From Tepidisphaera sp. (GTDB lineage Bacteria > Planctomycetota > Phycisphaerae > Phycisphaerales > UBA1924): 64,000 nucleotides of DNA. The notes under the pieces are model-generated. The model was given only the letters and a program-made list of their open reading frames with translations, was not told where the DNA came from and ran no database searches. Of the stretch, positions 50,821 to 60,362 are shown one piece after another. The stretch spans positions 310,001 to 374,000 of the forward strand of contig WGNV01000003.1 in NCBI GenBank assembly GCA_016124375.1, in the 5' to 3' direction. Position numbers and translations under genes: made by a program. Numbering within the stretch: the stretch's first letter is position 1; each line of letters starts with the position of its first letter.

Positions 50821-50832
50821 CTCCCCACCTCC

Positions 50833-52140
50833 ATGGCTCCGCAACGCAACAACATCCTGGCCGGCATCTTTGTGGTCGCCGGTCTGGCGCTGGCCGTCTG
50901 GGCCAGCTTTGTACTGGCCGATCGTTCTCCGCTCGGGGGCCTGAAGCGCTTCTCGATCCGGTTTTCACTGGCGGGCGGGGCCCCGGGCCTGAAGTCCGGC
51001 AGCCCGGTCACGCTCGCGGGGCAGCAGATCGGGCGTGTGGTGGGCGTGCGTTTCGAGGGCGTGCAGGAGCAGCCCGGCCAGCCGATGACCCCACAGAGCG
51101 TGCTCGTCCGGGTCGAGGTCGAGCGTCGGTTCGCGTTTTATGAGAACGCCCGAGTCTCCATCGAAAAGCCGCTGTTGGGCAGCCTCTCCAGCATCAACAT
51201 CTCCGACACGGGCGACCCCAAGACCGTCACCAACCCGCAGCACGGCAACCCCGAGCTGCAGGAAGACGAAACCATTGACGGCTCGGTGTCGCCCCCCAGC
51301 TTCCTGGCCGACGCCGGCATCGGCCCTGAACAGCTCGAAGACATCAGGGCGGCCATCAAAAGCGCCCGCCAGGCAACCGATCGCCTGAACACCCTTATCG
51401 CCAAAGCCGGGCCCGATGTCGAGCAGGGCATCGCCGACGCCAAGGCGGTCATCGCGGACGTGCGGGCCAACGCCAAGAAGTGGTCGGACCGGATCGACGC
51501 CATCACGTCGAACATCGACGACGCCTCCAAGCGCCTCACCCCCGCCCTCGACCACGCCGACAAGGTCATCGCCAACGCCGACGGCCTGGTCGACGACGCC
51601 CGAGGCGTCATCAAGGACAACCGTCCGGGAATTGACGCCGCCGTCAAGAACATCGAGTCGGCCAGCGCCAAGCTCGACAAGGAGACCATCGCCAGCCTGA
51701 ATGATTCTCTAAAAGACGCCCGGGGCGCCCTGGCGTCGTTCGACCGCGCCGTCGACAAGGTCAGCACGCTGCTCACGGAAGAAAAGCCCAACATCGCCCG
51801 CACCCTGGCCAACCTGCGGCTCATGAGCGACCAGCTCAAGCTGACTTCCATTGAAGTCCGCAGCCAGCCCTGGCGACTCCTGCACGAACCTACCAACAAG
51901 GAGCTCTCGTCGCAGGTGCTGTACGACGCCACGCGTCAGTACGCCGAGGCCGCGAGCGACCTGCGGGCCGCCAGCGACGCGCTCGCCCAAGCCGCCAGCC
52001 CGGACAACGCGAAGCACGTGGGCGACAAGGAGCTCGGCGAGCTGTCGTCGAAGGTCGCCGACGCGCTCGAACGCTTCCGAAAGGGCGAGAAGCTGCTGCT
52101 GGAGAAACTCATCGAGCAGGACAAGTCCGGCGGCCACTGA
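50833..52140 (+). CDS. MlaD/MCE-domain lipid transport protein
   Basis: 435 residues. One membrane helix (residues 8-28, NILAGIFVVAGLALAVWASFVL), one MCE domain (about 38-150: FSIRFSLAGGAPGLKSGSPVTLAGQQIGRVVGV and LLGSLSSINISDTG), and a long helical region (about 190-435) of heptad-like repeats (IDDASKRLTPALDHADKVIANADG) that in relatives forms a tube or needle across the periplasm. MCE proteins carry phospholipids between membranes together with MlaE/MlaF-type ABC parts, which are not adjacent. It converges on a prepilin gene with a gap of only six bases and no visible terminator. Confidence 0.88.
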   Translation: MAPQRNNILAGIFVVAGLALAVWASFVLADRSPLGGLKRFSIRFSLAGGAPGLKSGSPVTLAGQQIGRVVGVRFEGVQEQPGQPMTPQSVLVRVEVERRFAFYENARVSIEKPLLGSLSSINISDTGDPKTVTNPQHGNPELQEDETIDGSVSPPSFLADAGIGPEQLEDIRAAIKSARQATDRLNTLIAKAGPDVEQGIADAKAVIADVRANAKKWSDRIDAITSNIDDASKRLTPALDHADKVIANADGLVDDARGVIKDNRPGIDAAVKNIESASAKLDKETIASLNDSLKDARGALASFDRAVDKVSTLLTEEKPNIARTLANLRLMSDQLKLTSIEVRSQPWRLLHEPTNKELSSQVLYDATRQYAEAASDLRAASDALAQAASPDNAKHVGDKELGELSSKVADALERFRKGEKLLLEKLIEQDKSGGH

Positions 52141-52146
52141 CCAGCG

Positions 52147-52974
52147 CTATTTGTAATCGCCGTCGTCCCAGGTCTTGGGATCGGCCACCACCGTCCCGGG
52201 AGCCGCGGCGGCGTGCGTGTCCATGTACATGATGTTCGCGCCGTTGCCGTGCCGCCTGACCGCCACCCGCTGGGCCGTGGTCGGATCGTTCGAGATCGTG
52301 CCGTTCACGCTCGAAATCCGCCACATGTCATAGAAGATGCTGATGCGCAGTTCATCGTTGCTCGCGGCGTAGTTGTTGCCCCAGCGCAGGCCGCTGGGGT
52401 CGTCGGTAAAGCACGTCAGGTACGCAGTGATCGAGGGACGTGTGTACTTGAAGATCGGCGTCGGGGGCTTGGAGTTGTCGGTCGGCGTGGGCACGCCGTT
52501 GATCAGGCGAAAAGCCAGCCCGTTGTTCACGTAGTGGATGTTGTGCGGGTCCTTCGGGCGCGAGGGGTCCTGGTAATACGCGGCCTTGGCGTACTTGTCG
52601 CGCATGCCCCCGTCGCCCTGCGAGGCGATCGCAAGCGGATCTAGAAACGGACGCAGGTTGAAAGCCCACGAGATGTTGTACGGGGCCTGGCTGAACCTCG
52701 AGACGTACCACGCCGGAACCTGGGGCAGCCCATTGGGGCTGAGCGTCTCGCTCACGCCGCTCTCGCGGGGAATGAACTCCTTGTACGACTCGGCGTACAG
52801 CCCCAGGGCTGTGCCGATCTGTCGCTGGTTGGAGAGGCACTTGATCGCCCTGCCCGCCTCGCGAGCCTTGCCCAGCGCGGGCAGCAGGATGCCGATCAGC
52901 AGCGCGATCAGCGCGATGACTACCAGCAGTTCGATGAGCGTGAACGCGCGACGGGCTTCATCGGAACGCTCCAT
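52147..52974 (-). CDS. Prepilin-like protein with H-X9-D motif
   Basis: 275 residues. Prepilin site [20 protein letters not shown] (cleavage before Phe, Glu at +5), then [31 protein letters not shown], the standard helix of planctomycete prepilin-like proteins. Near the C-terminus [19 protein letters not shown] matches the conserved H-X9-D motif of this class. The start at 52974 has aggag seven bases upstream; ATG 52989 contains that site and is less likely. Function unknown beyond surface/secretion assembly. Confidence 0.88.
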   Translation of the reverse strand: MERSDEARRAFTLIELLVVIALIALLIGILLPALGKAREAGRAIKCLSNQRQIGTALGLYAESYKEFIPRESGVSETLSPNGLPQVPAWYVSRFSQAPYNISWAFNLRPFLDPLAIASQGDGGMRDKYAKAAYYQDPSRPKDPHNIHYVNNGLAFRLINGVPTPTDNSKPPTPIFKYTRPSITAYLTCFTDDPSGLRWGNNYAASNDELRISIFYDMWRISSVNGTISNDPTTAQRVAVRRHGNGANIMYMDTHAAAAPGTVVADPKTWDDGDYK

Positions 52975-53210
52975 GCGTTCGCTCCTCATGTGCCAGCAGA
53001 ACGCCGGACACCCGAATCAACATACCACGGCTCCGCCCGAACACCAAGCAAACCTGAGGCGCAACCGGGCGACATCGCCCCAAAACCCGCCACCGGCGCG
53101 TGAGCGTTTCGGAAAAGCCCCGTTCGACTCCCTGGCGAAATGACGCCCGACCCGTGAGGCGGCACGCCGTGCCGGTCGCCCCGGCGGGACTCGAGTTCAA
53201 GGAGACGATC

Positions 53211-56200
53211 ATGAAAACGATGCAAGCCGCGGCGATGGTGAGTCTGGCGGGCCTGGCCCTGAGCGCCGCCCACGCCCAGGACCGAAACTTCAACGTCGCC
53301 GACGGTCAATGGAACGTGGCGAACAACTGGGCCGAGGGCTCGGTGCCCACCGCCGCCAACAACGCCTACATCGAGGGCGGGCGCCGCGCCCGCATCGGCG
53401 ACTACGCCGCGATGGCCGCGTACCTGCGCCTCGGCTACGACACCCGGGGCACCCTGTTCCAGAACGCCGGCAGCATGACGGTTTCAACCATCACCGAAGT
53501 TGGGGGACGCAGCAACAGCGCCCAGGGCTACTACGAGATCAGCGGCTCCGGCTCGCTCACCACCAAGTCGCTCTACATCGGGCGCGACGCAACCGGCAGC
53601 GGCATGAACTACTCCAGCTCCCAGGCCTCCACCATCCAGGAAGATGCGTACGTCGGCGGACGCCAGCGCGGCTTCTTCACGCAGAACAACGGCCTGGTGC
53701 GCGTCCAGCGTGATCTCTCGCTGGGCAACTTCGCGGGCGGCAGGGGCGAATGGTGGGTGCGAAACGGCACCACGTCCATCGGCCGCGATGCCTACATCGG
53801 CTGGGCCAACAAGGCCTCGGGCCAGCTCCGAATCGAGAAGCGCGCCGAAGTGAGCCTGGCCAAGACGATGTACGTAGGCCAGTTCGGCGTCACCAACGAC
53901 CTGCAAGGCGAGGTCATCAACAACGGGCTCATCTTCGCCAGCGACGCTAACGCCCGCATCGTCGTGCAGGGGTCCAAGGCCCGCATGACCGGCACGGGCA
54001 TGTACAACGTCAAGGTTCGCTACGAGTCGGACAAGATCTTCGGCAACGCCAACCAGAGCGTTGCCGTCGAGTTCGCCAGCGGCGTGCTCAAGCGCTCCAA
54101 CCGCTTCAGCCCCAGCGCCGGGCTCACCACCCGCACCGGCAACGCCGCAGCCCGCACCGCCGTCACCGGCGCTTCCCTCCCCGGCACCTCGGTGAACATC
54201 AACTGGGGCGATGCCGACTCGCCCCTCAGCACCAACTACAACAACGTCGTCGCGACCAAGGCCGACTACACCACAATCCAATCCTCCTTCAAGCCGGCCG
54301 ACGTGCAGGGGATCACCGGCATCTCCGCCGCCAACCTCAAGGGCCGCGTGCGGCTCATGCAGATCGGGCAGCGGCGCTGGAACGCCGCCGACACCGAACT
54401 CTCCAACACTTCCGGGCAGATCGTCAACCTCACCACCTCTGTCGACGCGGCCACGGGCGTCGTCATCGGCAAGACCGCCGACGTCTACGGCTCCTCCGAC
54501 ACCACCATCATCGGCAAAGCCGTGCAGCCCAAGGCCCAGGACCCGACAATCGAATCGCTCCACACCACGGGCGACAAGCTCACCGGCGCGGGCGTGCTGA
54601 TCGGCCAGCTTGAACCCGGCCTGCCCGACTTCGACTTCGGCTGCTTCGAGGACTTCACCAAGGCCAGCGGGCTGCGCGCCAGCCGCAATGGCGCCGCCGC
54701 CGGCACCAGCGCCCACGCCACGCGCGTCGCATCCATCATGACCGGCTACGACCCCTTCGGTCTGCAGGTCGATCAGCAGGGGCGGCTCGTGACCGCCGCC
54801 AACGGCTACGGGCCCGACGCGGCGCCGCAGATGGGCTTTGTGGGCGTCGCGCCGGGCGCTGCTCTTCGTTCGAGGTCTTCGTCGACCGGCTCGGGCTCCG
54901 CCGCCGACGTCGACGGCATCTGCAGCGCCACCGACGCCGGCGCGGGCGACATGAAGATCGTCAACATGAGCGCCGGCTATCTCCAGAGCAGGGGCGCCGC
55001 CAACCCTCGGGGCACCACCGTCTTCGAGCGCGCGATCGACAGGAACGTCGAAGCCAAGCACATCGTCTGGGTGCAGGCCGCGGGCAACGACGCCCTGAAC
55101 GTCGCGGGCGGCCCGAACGGCACGCTGGCGATCCCCGCCGGGGCGTACAACTCGATCGCGGTGGGCAACGTCGTCTTCGACGACCCGAGCGGCGGCGTCA
55201 ACATCGTGCACCCCACCCACTTCGGCGCCAATCACGCCGCCATCCGCCTCACCTCCAGCCAGGGCCCCACCGCCGACGGGCGGGGACGCATCGACCTGGT
55301 CGCCCAGGGCGTGTCGAACCTCGATGCGTTCGGCTACGAAGGCGCGGGCGGGCTCGACCAGACCTACGGCTCCAGCGCCTCGCGCGGGCTCTACTCCACC
55401 CAGAAACGCCTGAGCGATACCAGCGCCCCCCGGGGCGAGAGCGGCACCAGCTTCGCCGCCCCCACCGTCGCGGGCGTGGCCGCGCTCATGGTCGATGAAG
55501 CCCGCAACCACATGCACCTGCCGCCCGCCGAGGACCCGCGCGTCATCAAGAGCGTGCTGCAGACCAGCGCCGACAAGCCGGCCGATTGGACCAAAGGGCG
55601 CGGAGCCGCCGACGCGGGCAACACGCACATCCCGCTCAGCTACACCTACGGCGCGGGCGTGCTCGATCCCGTGGGCGCCGTCAACCTGCTCAAGGCCGGC
55701 CTGCCCGACAACACCCAGGCGATCACCGGCGACGGCTGGTACTGGACCAACCTGATGAACGAAGACACCACCGGCCAGCGGGGCAAGCTCGACAACGGCG
55801 CCATCGGCGTGCTGACCGGCGACGCGTACATCCTGAAGAGCGTCATGCCCGACACGCCCCTGACCATGACGCTCAACTGGTACAGCCATGTGGACGCCAC
55901 CAACACCAGGAGCGCTCTCGACAACATCTTCCTGCAGCTCTACGAGAAGGACAACACCGGCATCTGGCAACCCCTGGGCGACCTGCGCTCCGACAGCACC
56001 CTGGACAACCTGCAGCACGTCTGGACCTTCGCCAACGCCTTTGACGGGGGCGACATTCTCGCCCGCGTCTGGTCGCCCAACATGATCCCTGCCGCCATCG
56101 GCCTCGAGGCCTACGCCCTCTCCTGGCAGTTCACCAGCAACGTGCCGACCCCCGGCGCCATCGCCCTGCTCGGACTCGGCAGCTTCTTTGCCGCCCGCCG

Positions 56201-56213
56201 CCGTCGCGATTGA
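53211..56213 (+). CDS. Large S8-like serine peptidase with CTERM sorting tail
   Basis: 1000 residues. Signal peptide (KTMQAAAMVSLAGLALSAAHA). Residues 25-290 form a repetitive beta-rich region with the unit LYIGRDATGSG, AYVGGRQRGFF, LSLGNFAGGRGEW, AYIGWANKASG, like autotransporter passenger repeats. A subtilisin-like domain (about 455-790) follows: the His block TSAHATRVASIMTG (H502), the oxyanion Asn in VQAAGND, and the Ser block GTSFAAPTVAGVAAL (S747). The Asp block reads IGQLEPG, with Glu468 at the Asp site. A C-terminal beta domain and the sorting tail VPTPGA, hydrophobic stretch and RRRR end the protein. A good ribosome binding site (aaggaga) precedes the ATG. Confidence 0.85.
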   Translation: MKTMQAAAMVSLAGLALSAAHAQDRNFNVADGQWNVANNWAEGSVPTAANNAYIEGGRRARIGDYAAMAAYLRLGYDTRGTLFQNAGSMTVSTITEVGGRSNSAQGYYEISGSGSLTTKSLYIGRDATGSGMNYSSSQASTIQEDAYVGGRQRGFFTQNNGLVRVQRDLSLGNFAGGRGEWWVRNGTTSIGRDAYIGWANKASGQLRIEKRAEVSLAKTMYVGQFGVTNDLQGEVINNGLIFASDANARIVVQGSKARMTGTGMYNVKVRYESDKIFGNANQSVAVEFASGVLKRSNRFSPSAGLTTRTGNAAARTAVTGASLPGTSVNINWGDADSPLSTNYNNVVATKADYTTIQSSFKPADVQGITGISAANLKGRVRLMQIGQRRWNAADTELSNTSGQIVNLTTSVDAATGVVIGKTADVYGSSDTTIIGKAVQPKAQDPTIESLHTTGDKLTGAGVLIGQLEPGLPDFDFGCFEDFTKASGLRASRNGAAAGTSAHATRVASIMTGYDPFGLQVDQQGRLVTAANGYGPDAAPQMGFVGVAPGAALRSRSSSTGSGSAADVDGICSATDAGAGDMKIVNMSAGYLQSRGAANPRGTTVFERAIDRNVEAKHIVWVQAAGNDALNVAGGPNGTLAIPAGAYNSIAVGNVVFDDPSGGVNIVHPTHFGANHAAIRLTSSQGPTADGRGRIDLVAQGVSNLDAFGYEGAGGLDQTYGSSASRGLYSTQKRLSDTSAPRGESGTSFAAPTVAGVAALMVDEARNHMHLPPAEDPRVIKSVLQTSADKPADWTKGRGAADAGNTHIPLSYTYGAGVLDPVGAVNLLKAGLPDNTQAITGDGWYWTNLMNEDTTGQRGKLDNGAIGVLTGDAYILKSVMPDTPLTMTLNWYSHVDATNTRSALDNIFLQLYEKDNTGIWQPLGDLRSDSTLDNLQHVWTFANAFDGGDILARVWSPNMIPAAIGLEAYALSWQFTSNVPTPGAIALLGLGSFFAARRRRD

Positions 56214-56249
56214 GCCCCACCGGAATCGAGCCCCCGCGGCTCTTGTGTG

Positions 56250-56283
56250 CCGCCGGCTGCCCGAGAGGGTCGTCGGCGGTTTT
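56250..56283 (+). terminator. Weak terminator after the S8-like gene
   Basis: Stem ccgccg / cggcgg with an inner ccc/ggg, followed by four T. Confidence 0.4.
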
Positions 56284-56297
56284 GCATTGGTTCAGTA

Positions 56298-56371
56298 CGA
56301 GCCTGAAGCGCCAGCGACGGTCTCAGCGACATTCGAGCATCGCGGAAACCCTCGCTGGCGCTTCGGGCTCG
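56298..56371. repeat. Complete family B palindrome, 74 bases
   Basis: Arms 56298-56324 and 56345-56371 (27 bases, three mismatches in all) around a 20-base loop. The right end touches the stop codon of the dihydrouridine synthase gene. Confidence 0.88.
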
Positions 56372-57661
56372 TTACGTTTCCTTCGCGTAATACGTGTCGA
56401 GCACGTTTCGCCACGCGTCCGCCGTCGATACCGCGATGAACCGCCGCCGCACCTCGTCGCTCTGCGGATGATGAGCCGCGAACCGGATCGCAAACTTCCG
56501 CATCATGCGGCTCGTCGCCTCTTCGCCATGTCTGAACCGCCGCGTGACGGCGAGCGACAACCGAAAATGCTCGTGCAGCACCTCTCGCTGCTCGGCGATG
56601 GTCGGCGCCAAGGCAGGCCGCCCCGCGAGCAGATCGCGGGCTTGGCGAAAAATCCACGGATTGCCGATGCACCCGCGCGCCACCGACACGCCGCTGCACC
56701 CGGTATACGCCATCATCCGAATGATGTCGGCGGCTTCCCACACGTCGCCCGAGCCGAAGATGGGCCGCTTGGTGTGCCGCTTCACGATGTCGCGCAGCAG
56801 GTCCCATCGCGAAGGGCCCACGTACTTCTGCATCACCGTGCGCGCGTGCACTGTGGCCCACGCGTAGCCCATATCAAACGCCGCGGCAATGATGCGATCA
56901 AAGTTGGCCGCCATCTCGGGCGTGTCATCGAACGCGCGGCGAAGTTTCACCGTGCACGGCACGCTGGCCGGCAGCATCTCACGCACTGCTTCCAGAATCC
57001 GTATCGCCCCCGCGGGCTCGGTGAGCCAGTGCCCGCCCCGCGCCTTGCTCGCGATCTTTTTCACCGGGCACGCGAGGTTGACATCGATCACCTCAAAACG
57101 CCCCGCGGTGTCGTCGCCCCCCGCGCCGTCGCGCACGCCATCAAGTTCGCTCCCCGCACCCTCGCCAGCCGCGGCCCCATCCTCATAATCCAGCGGGTCG
57201 CAACTCTCCTCGGCCACGCCGCACGCGTCGCCCGTATCGCCCAGCCCCTCGGTCGCGTCGAGCCCCCCCGCCGCGCCCGCCGCCCCGCGCACGGGGATCA
57301 TCGCCGGCGCCGCGTCCCCATACGCCAGCAGCCGATACTCCTTGTCGCTGCGCTTCTTCTGCTCGATCATCTTGAGTGCCGCCACCGCCATCTCGCGTGG
57401 CTCGCTGCCCATGATCTGCCCAGCCAGCGGGTGATCCGCCTCGCCCCCGGGCACGTTGTCGTGCAGTTCACCCAGGTCGGCCTTGTCAAAGCCCCGCCCC
57501 CCCGCCAGCAGCGTGCGGTCCAGCAGCGCCTCGGTCACGCAATACGGGCAGCCGTGCCGCCTCGCGATGATCCGCATCGCGGCATCCGAGTACCCCGCCA
57601 GCCCGGCCTGAAAAAACGGGGCATCGAACGCCGGCACCAGGGCGGTCACCCGCGGGTCCAT
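56372..57661 (-). CDS. tRNA-dihydrouridine synthase with large insertion
   Basis: 429 residues, FMN-dependent reduction of uridines in tRNA D-loops. Motifs: PFFQAGLAGYSDAAMR (about 20-35), AGQIMGSEPREMAVAA, VIDVNLACPVKKIASKARGGHWL with the catalytic Cys, the Lys of PCTVKLRRA, ATVHARTVMQKYVGPSRWDLL, GSGDVWEA and GCSGVSVARGCIGNPWIF. Layout is DusB-like. An insert of about 75 residues, mostly Gly/Ala/Asp/Glu (about 115-190), separates GSEP from DVN. ATG 57661 is chosen because starts further upstream would almost touch the divergent gene at 57771; GTG 57766 or TTG 57790 are possible. Which uridine it modifies cannot be told. Confidence 0.88.
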   Translation of the reverse strand: MDPRVTALVPAFDAPFFQAGLAGYSDAAMRIIARRHGCPYCVTEALLDRTLLAGGRGFDKADLGELHDNVPGGEADHPLAGQIMGSEPREMAVAALKMIEQKKRSDKEYRLLAYGDAAPAMIPVRGAAGAAGGLDATEGLGDTGDACGVAEESCDPLDYEDGAAAGEGAGSELDGVRDGAGGDDTAGRFEVIDVNLACPVKKIASKARGGHWLTEPAGAIRILEAVREMLPASVPCTVKLRRAFDDTPEMAANFDRIIAAAFDMGYAWATVHARTVMQKYVGPSRWDLLRDIVKRHTKRPIFGSGDVWEAADIIRMMAYTGCSGVSVARGCIGNPWIFRQARDLLAGRPALAPTIAEQREVLHEHFRLSLAVTRRFRHGEEATSRMMRKFAIRFAAHHPQSDEVRRRFIAVSTADAWRNVLDTYYAKET

Positions 57662-57770
57662 CCCCCGCTGCGCGATCGCCGCCGCCGCTCGCCGCAGGTC
57701 GATATCCTCACACCCGGGCGCAATCGCCGGTGTGGGCGCCGTCGCGTTGTGACTCTGTACGGACACTCGA

Positions 57771-58328
57771 ATGAACTCTAGGTTTGCCAAACCATCCCGC
57801 TTGTTCGCTCGCCTCCTCTTCGCCAGCTTGCCGGCGGCACTCGCCCTCCTCGGCGGCTGTGCCTCTGCCCCGCAGGCGGGCTCGGAACTCTCCTACCCCG
57901 ATGACCTGCGCCAAGAAAAAGTCCTCGATATCCAGGTCTTCCGCCGCGGCACCACCCTGGAGTTCACCAACACCACCCCCCAGCCCCTGGGTCCGGGAAT
58001 CCTTTGGCTGAACAAGCGTTTCGGGGCCCAGATCGGCGAGATCCCCGTCGGAACTCGCGCAAGACTGGGTCTCTCCGCCACCCGCGACAGCGCGGGCGAT
58101 CAACCGGAACAGAGCGGCTTCGCCGGCTCGCTGCCCGTGATCGACATCGGGAATACCCCGCTGCTCGACCTGAACGACTACTACGACGAGCGGGGCGACA
58201 AGTTCCGCGCGGGCGGCTTCTTCGCCTCCGAGCCCCCCCAGCCGCTGGTGCTGGTCCAGGTTGAGCAAATGGGTGCCGACGGCCAGCAGCACATGCTGGG
58301 GCTGATCGTGGTGAACAACCCGGATTGA
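57771..58328 (+). CDS. Hypothetical lipoprotein
   Basis: 185 residues. Signal peptide with lipobox LLGGCAS (Cys about 30). The mature part is a single beta-rich domain: VLDIQVFRRGTTLEFTNTTPQPLG, then LWLNKRFGAQIGEIPVGTRARLGLS and LVLVQVEQMG. No enzyme motif; the strand pattern suggests a DUF1425-like or immunoglobulin-like fold, which I cannot confirm. It lies between two minus-strand genes and converges on the ABC permease gene with 41 bases between stops. Confidence 0.65.
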   Translation: MNSRFAKPSRLFARLLFASLPAALALLGGCASAPQAGSELSYPDDLRQEKVLDIQVFRRGTTLEFTNTTPQPLGPGILWLNKRFGAQIGEIPVGTRARLGLSATRDSAGDQPEQSGFAGSLPVIDIGNTPLLDLNDYYDERGDKFRAGGFFASEPPQPLVLVQVEQMGADGQQHMLGLIVVNNPD

Positions 58329-58369
58329 CGCCACACCGGCCTGCCCGGGCGCGTCCCGCCAAGTCGCAA

Positions 58370-59557
58370 TCAGCCCTTGAACACAATGCCCGGCTCGATG
58401 CGGAAGACGCCGCGCACGCTCAGCAGCGACGCCACGACGCACACCACCAGCACCATCACCGCCGACACCCCCAGGCTGATAGGCAGCATGCGGAATGGCA
58501 GGTTGATCACGCTCATCAGCCGCCCGAGGACCGCCGAGAGCCCGACGCCCAGGCCATACCCAACCGCCCCCGCAAACGCCGCCTGCCCGATCACCATCGA
58601 CAGCAGCGTGCGGCGCGACGCGCCCACCGCCATCAGCATGGCGTAGTAGCGGATGTTGTCGTTGGTGAACATGTACAGCAGCAGCCCGGTGACGCCGATG
58701 CCCACCGACATCGCGATCATGGTCATGAGCCCCACCTGCCCGATGATGTCGGTGGTGCGGATGATGTACCGCACCGTGTCGATCGCGAACTCGTCGTCGG
58801 TGCGGGCCCTCAGACGCGTGGAAGCCTCGATCCTCCGGGCCACTTCTTCCGGCCTCTCGCCCGGCATGCATCGCACCAGCACGTACGAAAGCAGGTTCCG
58901 CTCGCGCGGGGCCAGGCGCACCGCCCGCGAATAGGTCGTGAACAGCGTGCCCTTGGCCAGGAACCTCGGGCGAATGTGCGTGAACCCCACCACCACGACG
59001 CGCGAATCGTTGATCACCAGTTCGTCGCCCACCATCAGCGGCCGCGAGACATCGCTGCTCGATGGGAGAATGTCGATCCCCCACCCCCGCCCGGCGCTGG
59101 GGCGCAGCAGCAGCGCCCCGGTGCGGGCGTCGGCGATCACCGCGTCGGGCCGGCGCAAAAGGTCCCGGGCCGTGTCGTGCGCATCGTTGGGCACGCCGAT
59201 GAACGTGCTGTCATCGACGCCGATCACCGTCACACCCCGGAACCGCCCCCCCGGCAGCCGCGCCCGCAGCTGCCCCAGATACAGGCGGCTCGCCCACGCC
59301 ACGCCGTCGACGCTCTTCACGCGATCGATCGCCGAGGACTCCATGCCGATGGTCTCGTCGATCGTCTCCACCGCGGGGTCCATCACCCACACCTGCGCCT
59401 GCGGGATGTCCTGGATCAGCGCGAACGTGCGCGTCATCACCCCCGCGAAGATCGCCTGAAAGTGGAGCGTCAGAAACGTCGTGAGCGTCACCCCGCCCAC
59501 CAGCCCCAGGAACTTGGTGGTGTTGCCGATCAGCATCTTGATCGCCAGGCGGATCAT
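58370..59557 (-). CDS. ABC transporter permease, FtsX/MacB type
   Basis: 395 residues: a first membrane helix (residues 16-38), a periplasmic domain of about 220 residues (QVWVMDPAVETI to RLRARTDDEF), and three C-terminal helices (about 270-395) with the FtsX motif YYAMLMAVGASRRTLLSMVIGQ. This is the four-helix MacB/DevC plan, used for lipoprotein release, efflux or mechanotransmission. The start codon overlaps the TetR stop by one base (TGATG), so the two are translationally coupled. No ATPase or periplasmic adaptor gene adjoins. The ATPase gene at 42352 is a class match but is 15 kb away. Confidence 0.85.
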   Translation of the reverse strand: MIRLAIKMLIGNTTKFLGLVGGVTLTTFLTLHFQAIFAGVMTRTFALIQDIPQAQVWVMDPAVETIDETIGMESSAIDRVKSVDGVAWASRLYLGQLRARLPGGRFRGVTVIGVDDSTFIGVPNDAHDTARDLLRRPDAVIADARTGALLLRPSAGRGWGIDILPSSSDVSRPLMVGDELVINDSRVVVVGFTHIRPRFLAKGTLFTTYSRAVRLAPRERNLLSYVLVRCMPGERPEEVARRIEASTRLRARTDDEFAIDTVRYIIRTTDIIGQVGLMTMIAMSVGIGVTGLLLYMFTNDNIRYYAMLMAVGASRRTLLSMVIGQAAFAGAVGYGLGVGLSAVLGRLMSVINLPFRMLPISLGVSAVMVLVVCVVASLLSVRGVFRIEPGIVFKG

Positions 59558-60354
59558 CAGTTGCCCCCCTCGCCCCCACCGCCCCCATCACCGCCCGCGC
59601 CGCCAGTTCCACTGTCGACGCTCGCGCCCTCGATCAATCCCCGCACCCCGCCCATGACAAACCCCAGCACGATCTCGATCGCCTCGTGGGTTTCCTTCTC
59701 GGTCTGGGGGGGCGGAAAACCAAGCCTCGCGAACAGCTCCGCGCTGTGCTCGAACTGGGCGCAGATCGCCAGCACGCACCCGCTGACCCGCCGCACCCCC
59801 TCGGGACCCAGACGCTCGCCCAGCAGCTCCGCCACGATGCCCATCAGGATGGCGTGCACGGGCTGGGCGCGTTCACGCACCAGCGCATCGAACACCGGCG
59901 TGGGGTCGCGCATCTCCCGCAGGATGATCTTGGAGAGCGGCGCGTTCTCCCGGTAGCGACTGATCGAAAAGCCCACCCCCCACCGCACCCACGCTTCCAG
60001 CGCCTCCCAGGCGCCGCGAAACTCGTGCCGCATCGGCGGGGGCTGCGAGCCCAGCGTGCGATCCGCGGCGTGATCGATCGCCGCCTTGTAAAGGCGTGCC
60101 TTGTCCCCGAAGTAGTACTTCACGCTCGCGATGTTCGCCCCCGCCTTCCCGCAGATGCGCCGCACCGACGCGTCGCGGAAGCCCCGGGCCGCGAACTCGA
60201 CCGCCGCGGCTTTCAACACCCGCTCCCTCGTCGCCCGCCCGTCGGCCCGTGCCGCACGCGCACCAACCCCGCCAGCCCGGGCCCGAGCCTTCGCCCCGCC
60301 TTGCTCCTGCCCCGCCGGCTTTGCTTTGCGAAACGCGCGTTTGTTCTCAAACAT
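59557..60354 (-). CDS. TetR-family transcriptional regulator
   Basis: 265 residues. A basic Ala/Arg/Gly-rich N-terminal tail of 45 residues precedes the DNA-binding domain (about 46-100: RERVLKAAAVEFAARGFRDASVRRICGKAGANIASVKYYFGDKARLY), a very good TetR helix-turn-helix. The ligand-binding part resembles the AcrR/CerR C-terminal class (SKIILREMRDPTPVFDALV). The last 30 residues are Gly-rich. It overlaps the permease gene, so it probably regulates it. Two palindromes (60331-60342, 60349-60360) and a TATACT box sit over its own start codon, consistent with autoregulation. Confidence 0.88.
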   Translation of the reverse strand: MFENKRAFRKAKPAGQEQGGAKARARAGGVGARAARADGRATRERVLKAAAVEFAARGFRDASVRRICGKAGANIASVKYYFGDKARLYKAAIDHAADRTLGSQPPPMRHEFRGAWEALEAWVRWGVGFSISRYRENAPLSKIILREMRDPTPVFDALVRERAQPVHAILMGIVAELLGERLGPEGVRRVSGCVLAICAQFEHSAELFARLGFPPPQTEKETHEAIEIVLGFVMGGVRGLIEGASVDSGTGGAGGDGGGGGEGGN

Positions 60355-60360
60355 GCGTTT
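60331..60360. promoter_or_regulatory. Likely TetR operator over its own start codon
   Basis: Palindromes aaacgcgcgttt (60331-60342) and aaacatgcgttt (60349-60360), 18 bases centre to centre. They cover codons 1-8 of the regulator gene and the last bases before it. Confidence 0.5.
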
Positions 60361-60362
60361 CA

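Noticed and set aside
53484-56018. An 844-residue open frame on the minus strand opposite the S8-like gene
   Set aside because: Val/Gly/Asp/Ala-rich shadow of a gene with strong GC third positions; no motif and no start signal.
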